From a virus, in IMG/VR virus record IMGVR_UViG_3300009183_000098, positions 1 through 62,836 of that record: a DNA stretch of 62,836 nt; one strand, written 5' to 3'. The translations under genes were made by a program, and so were the position numbers. Below the pieces are notes generated by a model that saw nothing but the letters and a program-made list of their open reading frames with translations, had not been told where the DNA came from and ran no database searches. Of this stretch, positions 34,831-43,777 are shown one piece after another. The first letter of the stretch is position 1, and each line of letters begins with the position of its first letter.

Positions 34831-36768
34831 ATGGCATTTAAAAACTTAGAAAGTCGGTTTAACGAAAACGTCAATAAATTATATAGCGCCGGTACGTTGA
34901 AGTTTGAAAACGGAAAGCCAAGTAATGGAAGAAACGACGATCCATTGATAGTACGTAAACCCGGAAATGGATATTGGGGATTTGGAGAAAGCAGAAGTCT
35001 TCCTGTACGAAGTGCGCTAATCGACGTAAAACGACTAACTTTATTTACGTTAAGTAAAAGAGGATTATTATTTCTGGCAAAACAACAATTGTTACAAACG
35101 GGTAATACGTTCGAACATACCAGAATAATTAATCCTACATTTGCCATTGGGAATGCTGTTCCATTTTTACATATTAAACGAAATTTACGGCCACTTGCTA
35201 TCGGTGGAACGGTTGGCAAAGTATTATCCACGCTGGGTATTAGAAAAGATGATAAGCCAAATTCACCTGCCGATTTACGAAAAATTGCACAACTCCAGCA
35301 AGAAACCTACGACAAATATACTGGTGGTGCTGGATTAGTTAAAAGTTTAATAAAAAAAATACCCGTTATTGGACAAACTATATCAGCAATATCTGCAAAA
35401 CGAAGTGTTGGGGAAAATTTAAAATGGGATCGTAGTAGACCGGAACTCGGAAAAACTAATGCAGATTATTTCGTATATATATATGGAAATTTAACAGACG
35501 ATAAAGCTACCGCAGTTGCCAAAAAATTCATCAAAAAACTCACTGGAATATCTTTAGTCACATCAACCAGCAACGTCTACGGCGTTAAGGACTCAAGTGG
35601 AAATTATATAACATATTTGGCTTATAGTAATAATAAAAAAACATGGGATATATCAAATACGACGGATTATAACACATATAGAGCTAATAAATTTACAAAA
35701 TCTGTGCCGCCAAAAATATCCGATGCGGCGGAAAAATCTACACTAAAACTAGAAGAATACAAATCATCCGATCTACAAAAAATTGTAGATACGCAAGTAA
35801 AGAATTACGTAGCAACGTCTCAAAAATTGTCGGACGCAGAACGAACAATTCCCAGACCACAAGTGGGTACGGGTAAATTACCCGTTTCTGCAACCGGTAA
35901 AGCATTTGTTAGATATTTTTCCGCAGGAAATGTTGGACTTAGTACGGTAAACGAACAGGGTATACTGGATGGGAAGACTACTAACATGCAAGAAAAAGTG
36001 GCAGGATATAGAACTAATACTGCGTTTTCCACAAGTAAAACCACGAAAAAAATATCGTATATACAAGACGTTGCAAATCTACCAACAAAATCACCAACAG
36101 ATAAAAACTCTAAACCTGCTTACAGGGCAATCAACAGTAACTTTGATGATCCAATTGTAGTATCCTTTGCAATGGGCACTGATAGCCCAGTTCGGTTTCG
36201 GGCATTCATTAAAGATTTAAATCAAACAGCAACACCCGAATATAAATCATACCAATACATTGGTCGTATGGAAAAATTTGTTAATTATGTTGGGGTGCAA
36301 CGAGACATATCATTTAAACTGGGTGTAATTGCGTTTTCTAAAGACGAGTTAGATGGGTGCTGGGCACGTATTAATTATTTAACAGGATTGGTATTTCCAT
36401 ACGGATTCAATCGTGGAATTTTCCAACCGAACATTGTGCGATTAACCATCGGAGATGTATATACAGAACAACCTGGATATGTTACTTCGCTGAACACCAA
36501 TTTTAATGAGTTGGGGGAGTCATGGGAAATTGATGGCGGCCGCCAAGTTCCAATTGCTGCACAGATGGATATTAAATTTACCATAATTGAAAAAACGTCC
36601 AAGGTTGCCGATTCACCGTTTTATGGTATCACCGAAACAATATTTGAAGTTCCCTATCTTTCTAACGAAAAGGCTCCTGCAATAATTGCGGGCACGCAAG
36701 TGGTGGAAAATAGAAAACCACCAGTAATATCCAGTGCAAATATTAAATTACCAACCTCGGGTCGATAA
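34831..36768 (+). CDS. 48: Baseplate tail-tube cap/initiator, gp48-like
   Basis: 645 aa, larger than T4 gp48 (364 aa). The C-terminal domain is the informative part: SPVRFRAFIKDLNQTATPEYK, YQYIGRMEKFVNYVGVQRDIS, RINYLTGLVFPYG and FNELGESWEIDGGRQVPIAAQ. This beta-rich domain initiates tube assembly on the hub and precedes a LysM-like gp53 gene in contractile tails. N-terminal 30 residues (FKNLESRFNENVNKLYSAG) resemble the tail-initiator start. gp54 is the main alternative. Confidence 0.65.
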   Translation: MAFKNLESRFNENVNKLYSAGTLKFENGKPSNGRNDDPLIVRKPGNGYWGFGESRSLPVRSALIDVKRLTLFTLSKRGLLFLAKQQLLQTGNTFEHTRIINPTFAIGNAVPFLHIKRNLRPLAIGGTVGKVLSTLGIRKDDKPNSPADLRKIAQLQQETYDKYTGGAGLVKSLIKKIPVIGQTISAISAKRSVGENLKWDRSRPELGKTNADYFVYIYGNLTDDKATAVAKKFIKKLTGISLVTSTSNVYGVKDSSGNYITYLAYSNNKKTWDISNTTDYNTYRANKFTKSVPPKISDAAEKSTLKLEEYKSSDLQKIVDTQVKNYVATSQKLSDAERTIPRPQVGTGKLPVSATGKAFVRYFSAGNVGLSTVNEQGILDGKTTNMQEKVAGYRTNTAFSTSKTTKKISYIQDVANLPTKSPTDKNSKPAYRAINSNFDDPIVVSFAMGTDSPVRFRAFIKDLNQTATPEYKSYQYIGRMEKFVNYVGVQRDISFKLGVIAFSKDELDGCWARINYLTGLVFPYGFNRGIFQPNIVRLTIGDVYTEQPGYVTSLNTNFNELGESWEIDGGRQVPIAAQMDIKFTIIEKTSKVADSPFYGITETIFEVPYLSNEKAPAIIAGTQVVENRKPPVISSANIKLPTSGR

Positions 36769-36771
36769 CTT

Positions 36772-37035
36772 ATGCCACGCTATCAAAATAATATAATCGT
36801 AAAAAAAACAGATGAGGGCGCACGATATTATACGTCTGCAATTCCCACCGACCCTCTAGAAGAACAGATCGAATATAATTATAAGGCACGTATGGGTGAT
36901 AGGTGGGATACCATTGCTTACAAATATTTAGGATCGGCAACATTGTGGTATGTTGTCGCAAATGCGAATAATGGACTGAACGGCTCTATATTTATTAAGC
37001 CGGGAACAATTATCACGATACCTCAAAACTATTAA
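36772..37035 (+). CDS. 53: Baseplate wedge protein with LysM-like fold, gp53-like
   Basis: 87 aa. The second half, MGDRWDTIAYKYLGSATLWYVVANANN, written here as MGDRWDTIAYKYLG and LWYVVANANN, then FIKPGTIITIP, is the LysM-like module shared by gp53 and gpX-type tail proteins. It starts 3 nt after the gp48-like gene. In T4, gp53 locks the wedges into the baseplate ring. T4 gp53 is longer (196 aa); this protein is close to the LysM module alone. Confidence 0.7.
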   Translation: MPRYQNNIIVKKTDEGARYYTSAIPTDPLEEQIEYNYKARMGDRWDTIAYKYLGSATLWYVVANANNGLNGSIFIKPGTIITIPQNY

Positions 37036-37041
37036 AATACT

Positions 37042-40000
37042 ATGGCACATGATCAAGGGTCTTTTGACTACAAAGTAATAAATGAAAATATAAGTAAATT
37101 GTTGGATGCACGATCTGAACTGGATAATACGATTCAAGTTTCCATGCCGTTCATCAGAGCCACCACTACACTTCAATTACCCCAACTCGGCGCTGGTAAT
37201 ATTGGGTTTACTTTGGGGCTACATGCTATAGATGAAGATGTACGATATGAAGATATGTACGCATCAGTAGACGGTGAAATGCCATTAATTGGATATACGT
37301 ATACAGCAGACGGAAAACCTAAACGAGTATACGCAACCGATCCAAACGATCAAATAATATCAGATGTATTTGACACGCAAGGTCTATTATATAAAACAAC
37401 GAACTTTGTTAGAATTCCACCGCCGGGTATTACTAAAGCTACTGTTAGTAGAGCTAAGAACGGTGTGTTAGCAATGGCTACATTGGAAATTTCCGTCCCG
37501 TCACTTGTGCAACTGGAAAATCTACACCGAACATTTTTAGTTCCTGGTGTTGGTATGATTTTAGAATGGGGACAACAATTTGCCGCAGAGTTACAGCCAA
37601 GTTTAGGAGAATTACCGGACATATCTACAAATTTATTTCCGTGGCATGATCGTGCTAAACTTATGGAAATCTTAAATAAATTGGCAACTAGTCAATTAGG
37701 ACTAAAAGAAATTTTAGATGATTATGCGTATGCATCACAAGGTCAATATATGTGGATGTTTGGTCGTGTGGCAAATTTTAGTACTAAATCCAATTCCGAT
37801 GGATCATTTAATTGCACGGTAAAAATTGTAGGCCCGTCAGAAGATTCATTTGCATATTCCACACAAAACACAATAATTCCGTCAAAAGACTCCAGCACAG
37901 CGTATTTTTGTGCAGGCGATATCAATAGTGTTTCGTCATACTTCACAGAAACCGTTCCCGGCGTCAATTTCAAAACGTTGTTGGATGACACGTTAAAGGG
38001 TGGTCCTTGGCAACAACACGTACAAATTCTGGTAGGTGGAAATAAGAAAGCGGGAGAACCTACGGCAACAGAACAAAGCCCAGTTATAAGTCAAAATAGT
38101 TTTGCGGACGCAGAAGATGCATATTTCATAACATGGAGATTTTTTGTTAATGTAGTATTGAATAGTTCCAATAAAAATTACCCAGGACTGAAATATCTTT
38201 TTAGTACGATCATGAGCGATAAAGAACTGGAAAAAGTAGGATTACTACTGCCGTATGCAACTGGCGATGATCGAAAAAATACAACCGTAGACAAATTACA
38301 GTATATAAACGATCCAATGGAATCATATGTTGGTATGAATAAGTTTTTACGATCTATTGATCCGTCTACGTTAATTATTGTTAATGACAAGGCAGCACAA
38401 TTAGCACAGGCAAACCCACAGTATAATATACCAACTTCGGAAGTAAAATTTTTTGAGCCAACTACAGAAACAAAAAAGTTTTATGAACGTGGATTGTTTG
38501 AAGAGTCTACTAAAGCAGACGAAATAGCACAAGATCGTGGATTTTTAAGTTCCGGTGTGTGGTTAAACCACAAGGCAGTCGCGGAATGTATGTTAGGCAG
38601 TACTACCATCCTCCGCGGCATTGTAAGTTTATTGGAACGTATGAATCACGCAACATTAAACTATTGGAAATTAGCAATAGATTACGCAGAACCTATGAAA
38701 GGATCTGAACATTCATTTAATTACATGGTGGTAGATGCTAATTTCAGAGAAAGTTCTGATCGAGCGGTGTCAAAGTTTATAGATAACGTTCACACATTTA
38801 ACAAATATGTTCGTGTTGACAGTACTACGGGTAAATTGATAGGATCAGAATTAACTGAATGTTCTATTGATTTATCGTTACCGAAACGATTATTTACACA
38901 AATTGCTACGTTGGGATTGGTACAACCCGAAGATATGCAGAAAATTTCGGATGCCGGCAAGACCAAAGACGAGTTGGCAGAAGAAGCAGCTGCCGCAGAC
39001 AAACCCGTTACTGGACCGACCAAGCCACCAAAAATATCTGATCCAAATGATACCTTGCGGGAAATGTTTGCTACTACGATCTTGGCCGGTGGGTCAAAAG
39101 GAAATTACGATGACAATATCCAAGGTCCGGATATCACAATACTTCCAAAAACTGCTCGCGCAGCACAGTTGAAGGCAAGTGGAGTGTGTGGGAAAGCTAA
39201 CACACAGACTACCGCAAATACTGCTGGCGTTGGACAAAAGCCGGGTGCAATTGATCCTTCTGCAAATCTCAACGGTAAAAGTGCAGATGAATTAAAAAAA
39301 GAGCAAGAGAACGCAAAGAAAATATTAGAAACTGATGTATGTAAAAAATGTCAAACGTGTCCACCACCAAAAGCGCCACCAGTTACTACACAACCAACGA
39401 ATAAGAAATTATCCCAATTAACGATATCAGAAGTATTATCTGTACAAAAACCTGCTGGTACTGTTCTTGCAGTCGGTAAATATCAAGCAATTCCTGTTAC
39501 GTTTAAAGCGTGGATTTCGGCACAGAAAATTCCAACGGATACTATATTTGATAGTTCTGCGCAAGAAAAATTGGGTGATTGGTTAATTATTGGTAAACGA
39601 CCGAAGGTGGGAAGATTTGTTAATGGAGATGCATCTATAACAATAGAAGATGCGCAATTAGAATTAGCAAAAGAATTTGCATCAATCCCAGTTCCATATA
39701 AAGTTACTAGGCCCGCCGGAGCAGCATCAAAATCTGACCCAGGAGCTGTGCTTGAAGCAGGGCAATCATATTATTACGGAATAGCAGGAAATAAATCCAC
39801 GGCAAGTTCTGCAAAATATCAAGAAGCATTACGTATTGCCAGGCAGAATAAAAGTTTACAGTCGTTAAAAGAGTTTATTGCAAAGGGTGAAGGAAATTAT
39901 GACGCGTTGAATAGAGGTATTGCAGGAGATACTAGGTTAGACAGCACAGAATATTATGCAGCACTTAATCAACGTAAACTATCTACGCCCAGTACTACTA

Positions 40001-40614
40001 GTACTACCAAAGTGTGTAGTGACGATGCATATCTAGAAATTGCGCAATTAAAAAATAGTGGATTGCCATCATTTGACAATTTTTCACTACAAAATAAAAT
40101 TGATGCTGGGAAAAAAGAATGTGGTGAATGTATAAAAGCAATAACTCTACTAACACAAACTAATATAGTTATTGCAGCACAAGATAAGGCAACAAAAGCA
40201 GCAGAAAAAGCAATCAGAGATTTTCCTGGCATGAATAGAATATTTCGATATGTAGAAATATTTCCAGATATGATGGTTGCAGAAATTACAGATTCCGCCA
40301 ACGGTCAGTTTGCCAATGCATTTGGTGCATCTCCTGGTGCGTTATCAATATCGGGTGACATTGCTATGCCTGGTATAGCAGGATTGCGTGTAGGCGAATT
40401 ATTTTGGATTGATCGCATTCCTACCTTTTATAAGGCATACGGCGCATTTCAGATTATGGGCGTTGAAGATACTATTGGTAGAGATGGGTGGACGACTAAA
40501 GTACATTCAATCTTTAATTATTTGGGAACTAATTGGAAAGTAGCAATGGCGGAAAAATTTAGAATTGCTAAAGCTGCTCAATCACCAAGTATTACTGCGC
40601 CGCGGAGTATATAA
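37042..40614 (+). CDS. Giant baseplate hub protein with embedded, apparently permuted lysozyme domain
   Basis: 1190 aa. The N-terminal 620 residues (MPFIRATTTLQLPQLGAGNIG, KATVSRAKNGVLAMATLEIS, then VPGVGMILEWGQ) form a hub-like structural region, comparable in role to T4 gp27/gp5. A linker holds CKKCQTCPPPK (about 770-780). Residues about 788-985 are a muramidase-like domain: LTISEVLSVQ, AVGKYQAIPVTFKAW, FDSSAQEKLGDWL, GKRPKVGRF, LAKEFASIP, YYYGIAGNKS, and finally FIAKGEGNYDALNRGIAGDT with a candidate catalytic Glu at 950. In relatives this last segment comes first, so the domain looks circularly permuted. The final 130 residues (YVEIFPDMMVAEITD, GLRVGELFWIDRIPTFYKAY) are hub-like again. It would digest peptidoglycan during tail penetration. 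Confidence 0.78.
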   Translation: MAHDQGSFDYKVINENISKLLDARSELDNTIQVSMPFIRATTTLQLPQLGAGNIGFTLGLHAIDEDVRYEDMYASVDGEMPLIGYTYTADGKPKRVYATDPNDQIISDVFDTQGLLYKTTNFVRIPPPGITKATVSRAKNGVLAMATLEISVPSLVQLENLHRTFLVPGVGMILEWGQQFAAELQPSLGELPDISTNLFPWHDRAKLMEILNKLATSQLGLKEILDDYAYASQGQYMWMFGRVANFSTKSNSDGSFNCTVKIVGPSEDSFAYSTQNTIIPSKDSSTAYFCAGDINSVSSYFTETVPGVNFKTLLDDTLKGGPWQQHVQILVGGNKKAGEPTATEQSPVISQNSFADAEDAYFITWRFFVNVVLNSSNKNYPGLKYLFSTIMSDKELEKVGLLLPYATGDDRKNTTVDKLQYINDPMESYVGMNKFLRSIDPSTLIIVNDKAAQLAQANPQYNIPTSEVKFFEPTTETKKFYERGLFEESTKADEIAQDRGFLSSGVWLNHKAVAECMLGSTTILRGIVSLLERMNHATLNYWKLAIDYAEPMKGSEHSFNYMVVDANFRESSDRAVSKFIDNVHTFNKYVRVDSTTGKLIGSELTECSIDLSLPKRLFTQIATLGLVQPEDMQKISDAGKTKDELAEEAAAADKPVTGPTKPPKISDPNDTLREMFATTILAGGSKGNYDDNIQGPDITILPKTARAAQLKASGVCGKANTQTTANTAGVGQKPGAIDPSANLNGKSADELKKEQENAKKILETDVCKKCQTCPPPKAPPVTTQPTNKKLSQLTISEVLSVQKPAGTVLAVGKYQAIPVTFKAWISAQKIPTDTIFDSSAQEKLGDWLIIGKRPKVGRFVNGDASITIEDAQLELAKEFASIPVPYKVTRPAGAASKSDPGAVLEAGQSYYYGIAGNKSTASSAKYQEALRIARQNKSLQSLKEFIAKGEGNYDALNRGIAGDTRLDSTEYYAALNQRKLSTPSTTSTTKVCSDDAYLEIAQLKNSGLPSFDNFSLQNKIDAGKKECGECIKAITLLTQTNIVIAAQDKATKAAEKAIRDFPGMNRIFRYVEIFPDMMVAEITDSANGQFANAFGASPGALSISGDIAMPGIAGLRVGELFWIDRIPTFYKAYGAFQIMGVEDTIGRDGWTTKVHSIFNYLGTNWKVAMAEKFRIAKAAQSPSITAPRSI

Positions 40615-40616
40615 TA

Positions 40617-41024
40617 ATGATCGACACTGATTTATTACAGAAACTTTATAAGTCCGACGAACAACGATTAACCAATACTTTAGATAAAATGCCGTCGCAA
40701 GTATTACCCATCGTCACACAGTCAGATGCTAAAAATAAATTTATTATGCGGTATTTTGTACGACAGGTCACCGATAAAGATTTTATTGTTGAAGTAGATA
40801 ATAGTCAATATTACGAATTGAAAGAAAACCCACGGTTTGTTACGACAGAAATTAAATGGAAAATTGTTGGTAAAAAACAAAATATGACACTCTTAAACGG
40901 CGTAACAATTTTTGGGGTGGAGGATACAAACCGCGTAGTAGTTTCCGAGGCGGACTTGACTTTTGGGGGATTGTTGAAGTATATTACAAGTTATCTGGAG
41001 TATTGGTTCGCTGAAGAGGTGTAA
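40617..41024 (+). CDS. Unknown protein between hub and polymerase-like gene
   Basis: 135 aa, not recognised. N-terminus LLQKLYKSDEQRLTNTLDKM is helical; the centre is beta-rich with many charged residues (KFIMRYFVRQVTDKDFIVEV, FVTTEIKWKIVGKK); the end is helical (GGLLKYITSYLEYWFAEEV). It begins 2 nt after the hub stop and abuts the polymerase-like gene, so it may belong to either the baseplate or the replication unit. Confidence 0.6.
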   Translation: MIDTDLLQKLYKSDEQRLTNTLDKMPSQVLPIVTQSDAKNKFIMRYFVRQVTDKDFIVEVDNSQYYELKENPRFVTTEIKWKIVGKKQNMTLLNGVTIFGVEDTNRVVVSEADLTFGGLLKYITSYLEYWFAEEV

Positions 41025-42317
41025 ATGGTTATTAATAGTTATGAACAATATAACGAGTTAAAAACACGGATGGATCGGGAGATGCATATTTGCACACCGA
41101 TCTTTCGTGATTTATACTATCATGTCATGGAAAATGAATTGTTATGTGTATCTATAACATTCATGAACGGTGAATCATTTGTAGTATCTATTAGTCATGA
41201 GGATGCCCCACGATTTGAAATCCCAGTGGGTAATGCATCATGTTTTACGGCAAACTCTAAAGTAGTATCTACACAGTGTATTGATATTGCGGCAATTGCT
41301 TATATTCATCAATTGAATGTACCAGTAGTAAAAGACTTTTTTACTACATATATTACTGATACGCATAATATGTTTAATAATATGCGGAATGTGAATCGGA
41401 TCATTCCATTAACGACATGGGACAGTATTCTCACTAACTATAATACAGAATTATTACCCCTCGTAAGTCTATATGAACCATCTAGGCAATACACCTATAT
41501 GCACGAATTATTGACCACACTAAAGGATATAGAAAGTGCGGGATTGTGTGTAGATAGAACATTGCTGTCTCAACATTTTTCGTCTGATACAAATCGTGCG
41601 TTCAAAGATAACATGGTATATACGGAATATAATCCATATACTGCAACGGGTCGTCCAAGTAATAGATTTGGAGGGATAAACTTTGCCGCATTAAATAAGT
41701 CGGATGGTTCCCGTGATAGTTTTATTAGTAGATATCCGTTCGGATCATTGGTGCAAATGGATTTTGAAGCATATCATCTGCGATTGATGGCAAACGAATT
41801 GAGAGTCACATTACCGAGTGAACAATCTATTCATACGGAACTTGCCAAAATCTATTTTAATACATCAGATATTACGGAAGAAATGTATGCAGAAAGTAAA
41901 CGGCGAACGTTTGAAGTCATGTATGGAATGAGCAGAGAAACATATAATTTTGAATTATTTGAAAAGATTCATGAACATAGAAAACAATATGAACATACAA
42001 ATACCATCGAATTACCCAGTGGTATTGCGGTTGATGTGGGTATGCCGAATGCAAGTAAACTATTCAATTATTATGTACAATCGTTAGAGATGGTGAGAAC
42101 ATTACCGAAACTCACACGTATTATTGACCTCATAAAAAATACTACGAATCATTTGGTGTTGTATACATATGATAGTATATTGCTGGATATGCAATTCATG
42201 GATACTGAATTATTACAACAGATACAAGACATTTTAGAAGAAAACAAAAAATTCCCAGTCCGTATATATTCGGGAAATACATACGGTAATATTAAGGAGA
42301 TACATTTCCTAAAATAG
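41025..42317 (+). CDS. Small, degenerate family A DNA polymerase-like protein
   Basis: 430 aa. Residues 200-390 have the family A core: YNPYTATGRPSNRFGGINFA, SLVQMDFEAYHLRLMA with motif A Asp246, SKRRTFEVMYGM with the O-helix Lys292 and YG300-301, and LVLYTYDSILLDM with motif C Asp383. The usual HDE of motif C is YDS, and the first Arg of motif B is missing. The N-terminal 150 residues look like a shrunken 3'-5' exonuclease fold (LLCVSITFMNGESFVV) without clear catalytic residues; LLTTLKDIESAGLCVD matches the pol I palm entry. Both metal-binding Asp remain, so it may be active. It is additional to the family B replicase gp43 at 55699. Confidence 0.82.
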   Translation: MVINSYEQYNELKTRMDREMHICTPIFRDLYYHVMENELLCVSITFMNGESFVVSISHEDAPRFEIPVGNASCFTANSKVVSTQCIDIAAIAYIHQLNVPVVKDFFTTYITDTHNMFNNMRNVNRIIPLTTWDSILTNYNTELLPLVSLYEPSRQYTYMHELLTTLKDIESAGLCVDRTLLSQHFSSDTNRAFKDNMVYTEYNPYTATGRPSNRFGGINFAALNKSDGSRDSFISRYPFGSLVQMDFEAYHLRLMANELRVTLPSEQSIHTELAKIYFNTSDITEEMYAESKRRTFEVMYGMSRETYNFELFEKIHEHRKQYEHTNTIELPSGIAVDVGMPNASKLFNYYVQSLEMVRTLPKLTRIIDLIKNTTNHLVLYTYDSILLDMQFMDTELLQQIQDILEENKKFPVRIYSGNTYGNIKEIHFLK

Positions 42318-42334
42318 ATAACATTTACTGTAAT

Positions 42335-42363
42335 TTGACGGTAGTTTGACGGTTAAATATAAT
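42335..42363 (+). promoter_or_regulatory. Sigma70-type promoter, consensus -10
   Basis: TTGACG (42335-42340), 17 bp, TATAAT (42358-42363). The -35 lies in a direct repeat TTTGACGGT(A/T) (42334 and 42345). A late-like TATTTATA (42363-42370) starts on the last base of the -10, so early and late transcription could begin at nearly the same place. Confidence 0.75.
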
Positions 42364-42370
42364 ATTTATA
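42363..42370 (+). promoter_or_regulatory. Late-promoter-like TATTTATA motif overlapping an early promoter
   Basis: AATATTTATATGAAGG 33 nt before ATG 42404; it shares one base with the preceding TATAAT box. Confidence 0.4.
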
Positions 42371-42403
42371 TGAAGGTTGTTATACCTTTAATGGATGTTA
42401 CAT

Positions 42404-42802
42404 ATGAATAATGAAACGCAACTTCTTTGCACATTCACTTCCGTAGACGAACTAGAAAATACCATTGATATTATAAAAAATTCATATACCTTAGTATTCA
42501 ATAAATTATATTTACTAGAAAATATTGCGGATGCAAATCAATTAGTGTTAACATATAATATTACAAAAACAAATACCAATATAATGCCACCTGTATCCAC
42601 CATTTCGGTGCACAGAAAGAAACAAACGAATACGATTTACACAATTAATGCAATTAATAAATTGATTGAAATGAAAAATAATGGTATATTGGATAAATCA
42701 TTTAGAATTGATTGGAATGAATTACAAAATACCGTATTAGTTACGGCATATGGAAAATTGAAAGTGGTAAATACTAAATTATCAGATATCATCGAATTAT
42801 AA
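42404..42802 (+). CDS. Small unknown protein upstream of gp32
   Basis: 132 aa from ATG 42404 (MNNETQLLCTFTSVDELE); ATG 42395 would add three residues and neither has a clear ribosome-binding site. The protein is rich in Asn, Thr and Ile with alternating strands and helices (ELENTIDIIKNSYTLVFNKL, INAINKLIEMKNNG). The N-terminus TFTSVDELENTIDIIK is reminiscent of small phage regulators but no family is recognised. It has its own consensus promoter. Confidence 0.6.
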   Translation: MNNETQLLCTFTSVDELENTIDIIKNSYTLVFNKLYLLENIADANQLVLTYNITKTNTNIMPPVSTISVHRKKQTNTIYTINAINKLIEMKNNGILDKSFRIDWNELQNTVLVTAYGKLKVVNTKLSDIIEL

Positions 42803-42812
42803 TAGTTACCCC

Positions 42813-42853
42813 TTGACAAACTAAGGTCAGCCCACTACCTTTATAAAGTGGGC
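42813..42853 (+). promoter_or_regulatory. Probable early promoter with overlapping palindrome, before gp32
   Basis: TTGACA (42813-42818) and 17 bp further TACCTT, a poor -10. A stem GCCCACT/AGTGGGC (42830-42836 with 42847-42853) surrounds this -10 position. The ACCCCTTGAC context recurs at 59007 and the GCCCACTA arm at 43723. May need a phage activator or be an mRNA leader hairpin for gp32. Confidence 0.5.
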
Positions 42854-42901
42854 AATAAACTCACTAAACAAAACATTCTAAACTCTAAGAGGTACACACG
42901 T

Positions 42902-43699
42902 ATGGGAATTAACATCTCAGCACTCAAGTCTAAGCTCAATCAGTTCACTCGTCAGAACGACCGCAGTGATGCGCTCTGGAAGCCCACAGAAGGAAAGACA
43001 GTTATTCGTATTGTTCCGTGGAAGGATAATAAGGAAAATCCGTTCATCGAACTGTATTTTCATTATCTCGGCAATAAGACACATCTCTCTCCTACCTCAA
43101 ACGGCAATCGTGATCCTATCGTAGAATTTGCGGATGCATTGCAGGCGGGTGGTTCTAAGGATGATTGGCAGCAGGCACGTCCATTCCGTCCAAAGCTTCG
43201 TACATTCGTTCCTATCATTGTTCGTGGCGAAGAAGAGAAGGGCGTTCGTTTCATGTCATTCGGTAAGATCGTATACACGGAATTGTTGTCGATCATCTCT
43301 GATCCCGATTATGGCGATATTACCGATGTGCAGAACGGCCGTGACATTGTGGTAGAATATATTCCACAGGAAAAGAGTGATACAAACTTTGCAAAGACGA
43401 TGGTTCGTCCTAAGCCCAATCAGACGCCGTTGGCAGATTCTCCTGAGAAGATTCAGAAGTTTCTCACAGACCAGCCCGATGTCAAGGCAATTTTCAAGGA
43501 ACCCTCATACGAAGAATTGAAGGTTGCCCTTGAACGATATCTTGATCCCGATGCAGTAAAGACTGCTCCCGTTGCTGCTCCTGTGAAGGAAGCACCAATT
43601 GTCAATCCCACCTCCCCAACGGCAGTTAAGTCCGTGGAACTCAAGTCAAAGTCAGTCAAGGATATGGTTGACGAATTTGACGACGTATTTAATAACTAA
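42902..43699 (+). CDS. 32: Single-stranded DNA-binding protein, gp32-like
   Basis: 265 aa from ATG 42902 with AAGAGG upstream; a longer reading from 42848 overlaps the leader hairpin. MGINISALKSKLNQF then DALWKPTEGKTVIRIVPW and NPFIELYFHYLG are typical of the gp32 N-terminus and OB-fold core. The C-terminus is Pro/Ala-rich and ends acidic (DMVDEFDDVFNN), the tail that contacts replication partners. It coats single strands and organises the polymerase, helicase and recombinase encoded nearby. The zinc ligands of T4 gp32 are not evident. Codon use is more G+C-rich than in fibre and endonuclease genes. Confidence 0.9.
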   Translation: MGINISALKSKLNQFTRQNDRSDALWKPTEGKTVIRIVPWKDNKENPFIELYFHYLGNKTHLSPTSNGNRDPIVEFADALQAGGSKDDWQQARPFRPKLRTFVPIIVRGEEEKGVRFMSFGKIVYTELLSIISDPDYGDITDVQNGRDIVVEYIPQEKSDTNFAKTMVRPKPNQTPLADSPEKIQKFLTDQPDVKAIFKEPSYEELKVALERYLDPDAVKTAPVAAPVKEAPIVNPTSPTAVKSVELKSKSVKDMVDEFDDVFNN

Positions 43700-43705
43700 A
43701 ATCAC

Positions 43706-43747
43706 TTGACTTTACTTGGATGGCCCACTATATTACAATAGTGGGTC
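43706..43747 (+). promoter_or_regulatory. Sigma70-type promoter with palindromic operator-like hairpin, before uvsX
   Basis: TTGACT (43706-43711), 17 bp, TATATT (43729-43734). A 10-bp inverted repeat GGCCCACTAT/ATAGTGGGTC (43722-43731 with 43738-43747, one G-T pair) overlaps the -10 and start region, so it could be a repressor site or a 5' mRNA hairpin, or the terminator of gp32 (weak T tract). Confidence 0.72.
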
Positions 43748-43777
43748 ATTCACGTTATTATACTATAGGAAAATATT

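Noticed and set aside
43722-43747. Simple terminator for gp32
   Set aside because: No T run follows the stem (CATTCACG), and the stem overlaps a good -10 box; kept as a promoter-associated palindrome instead.
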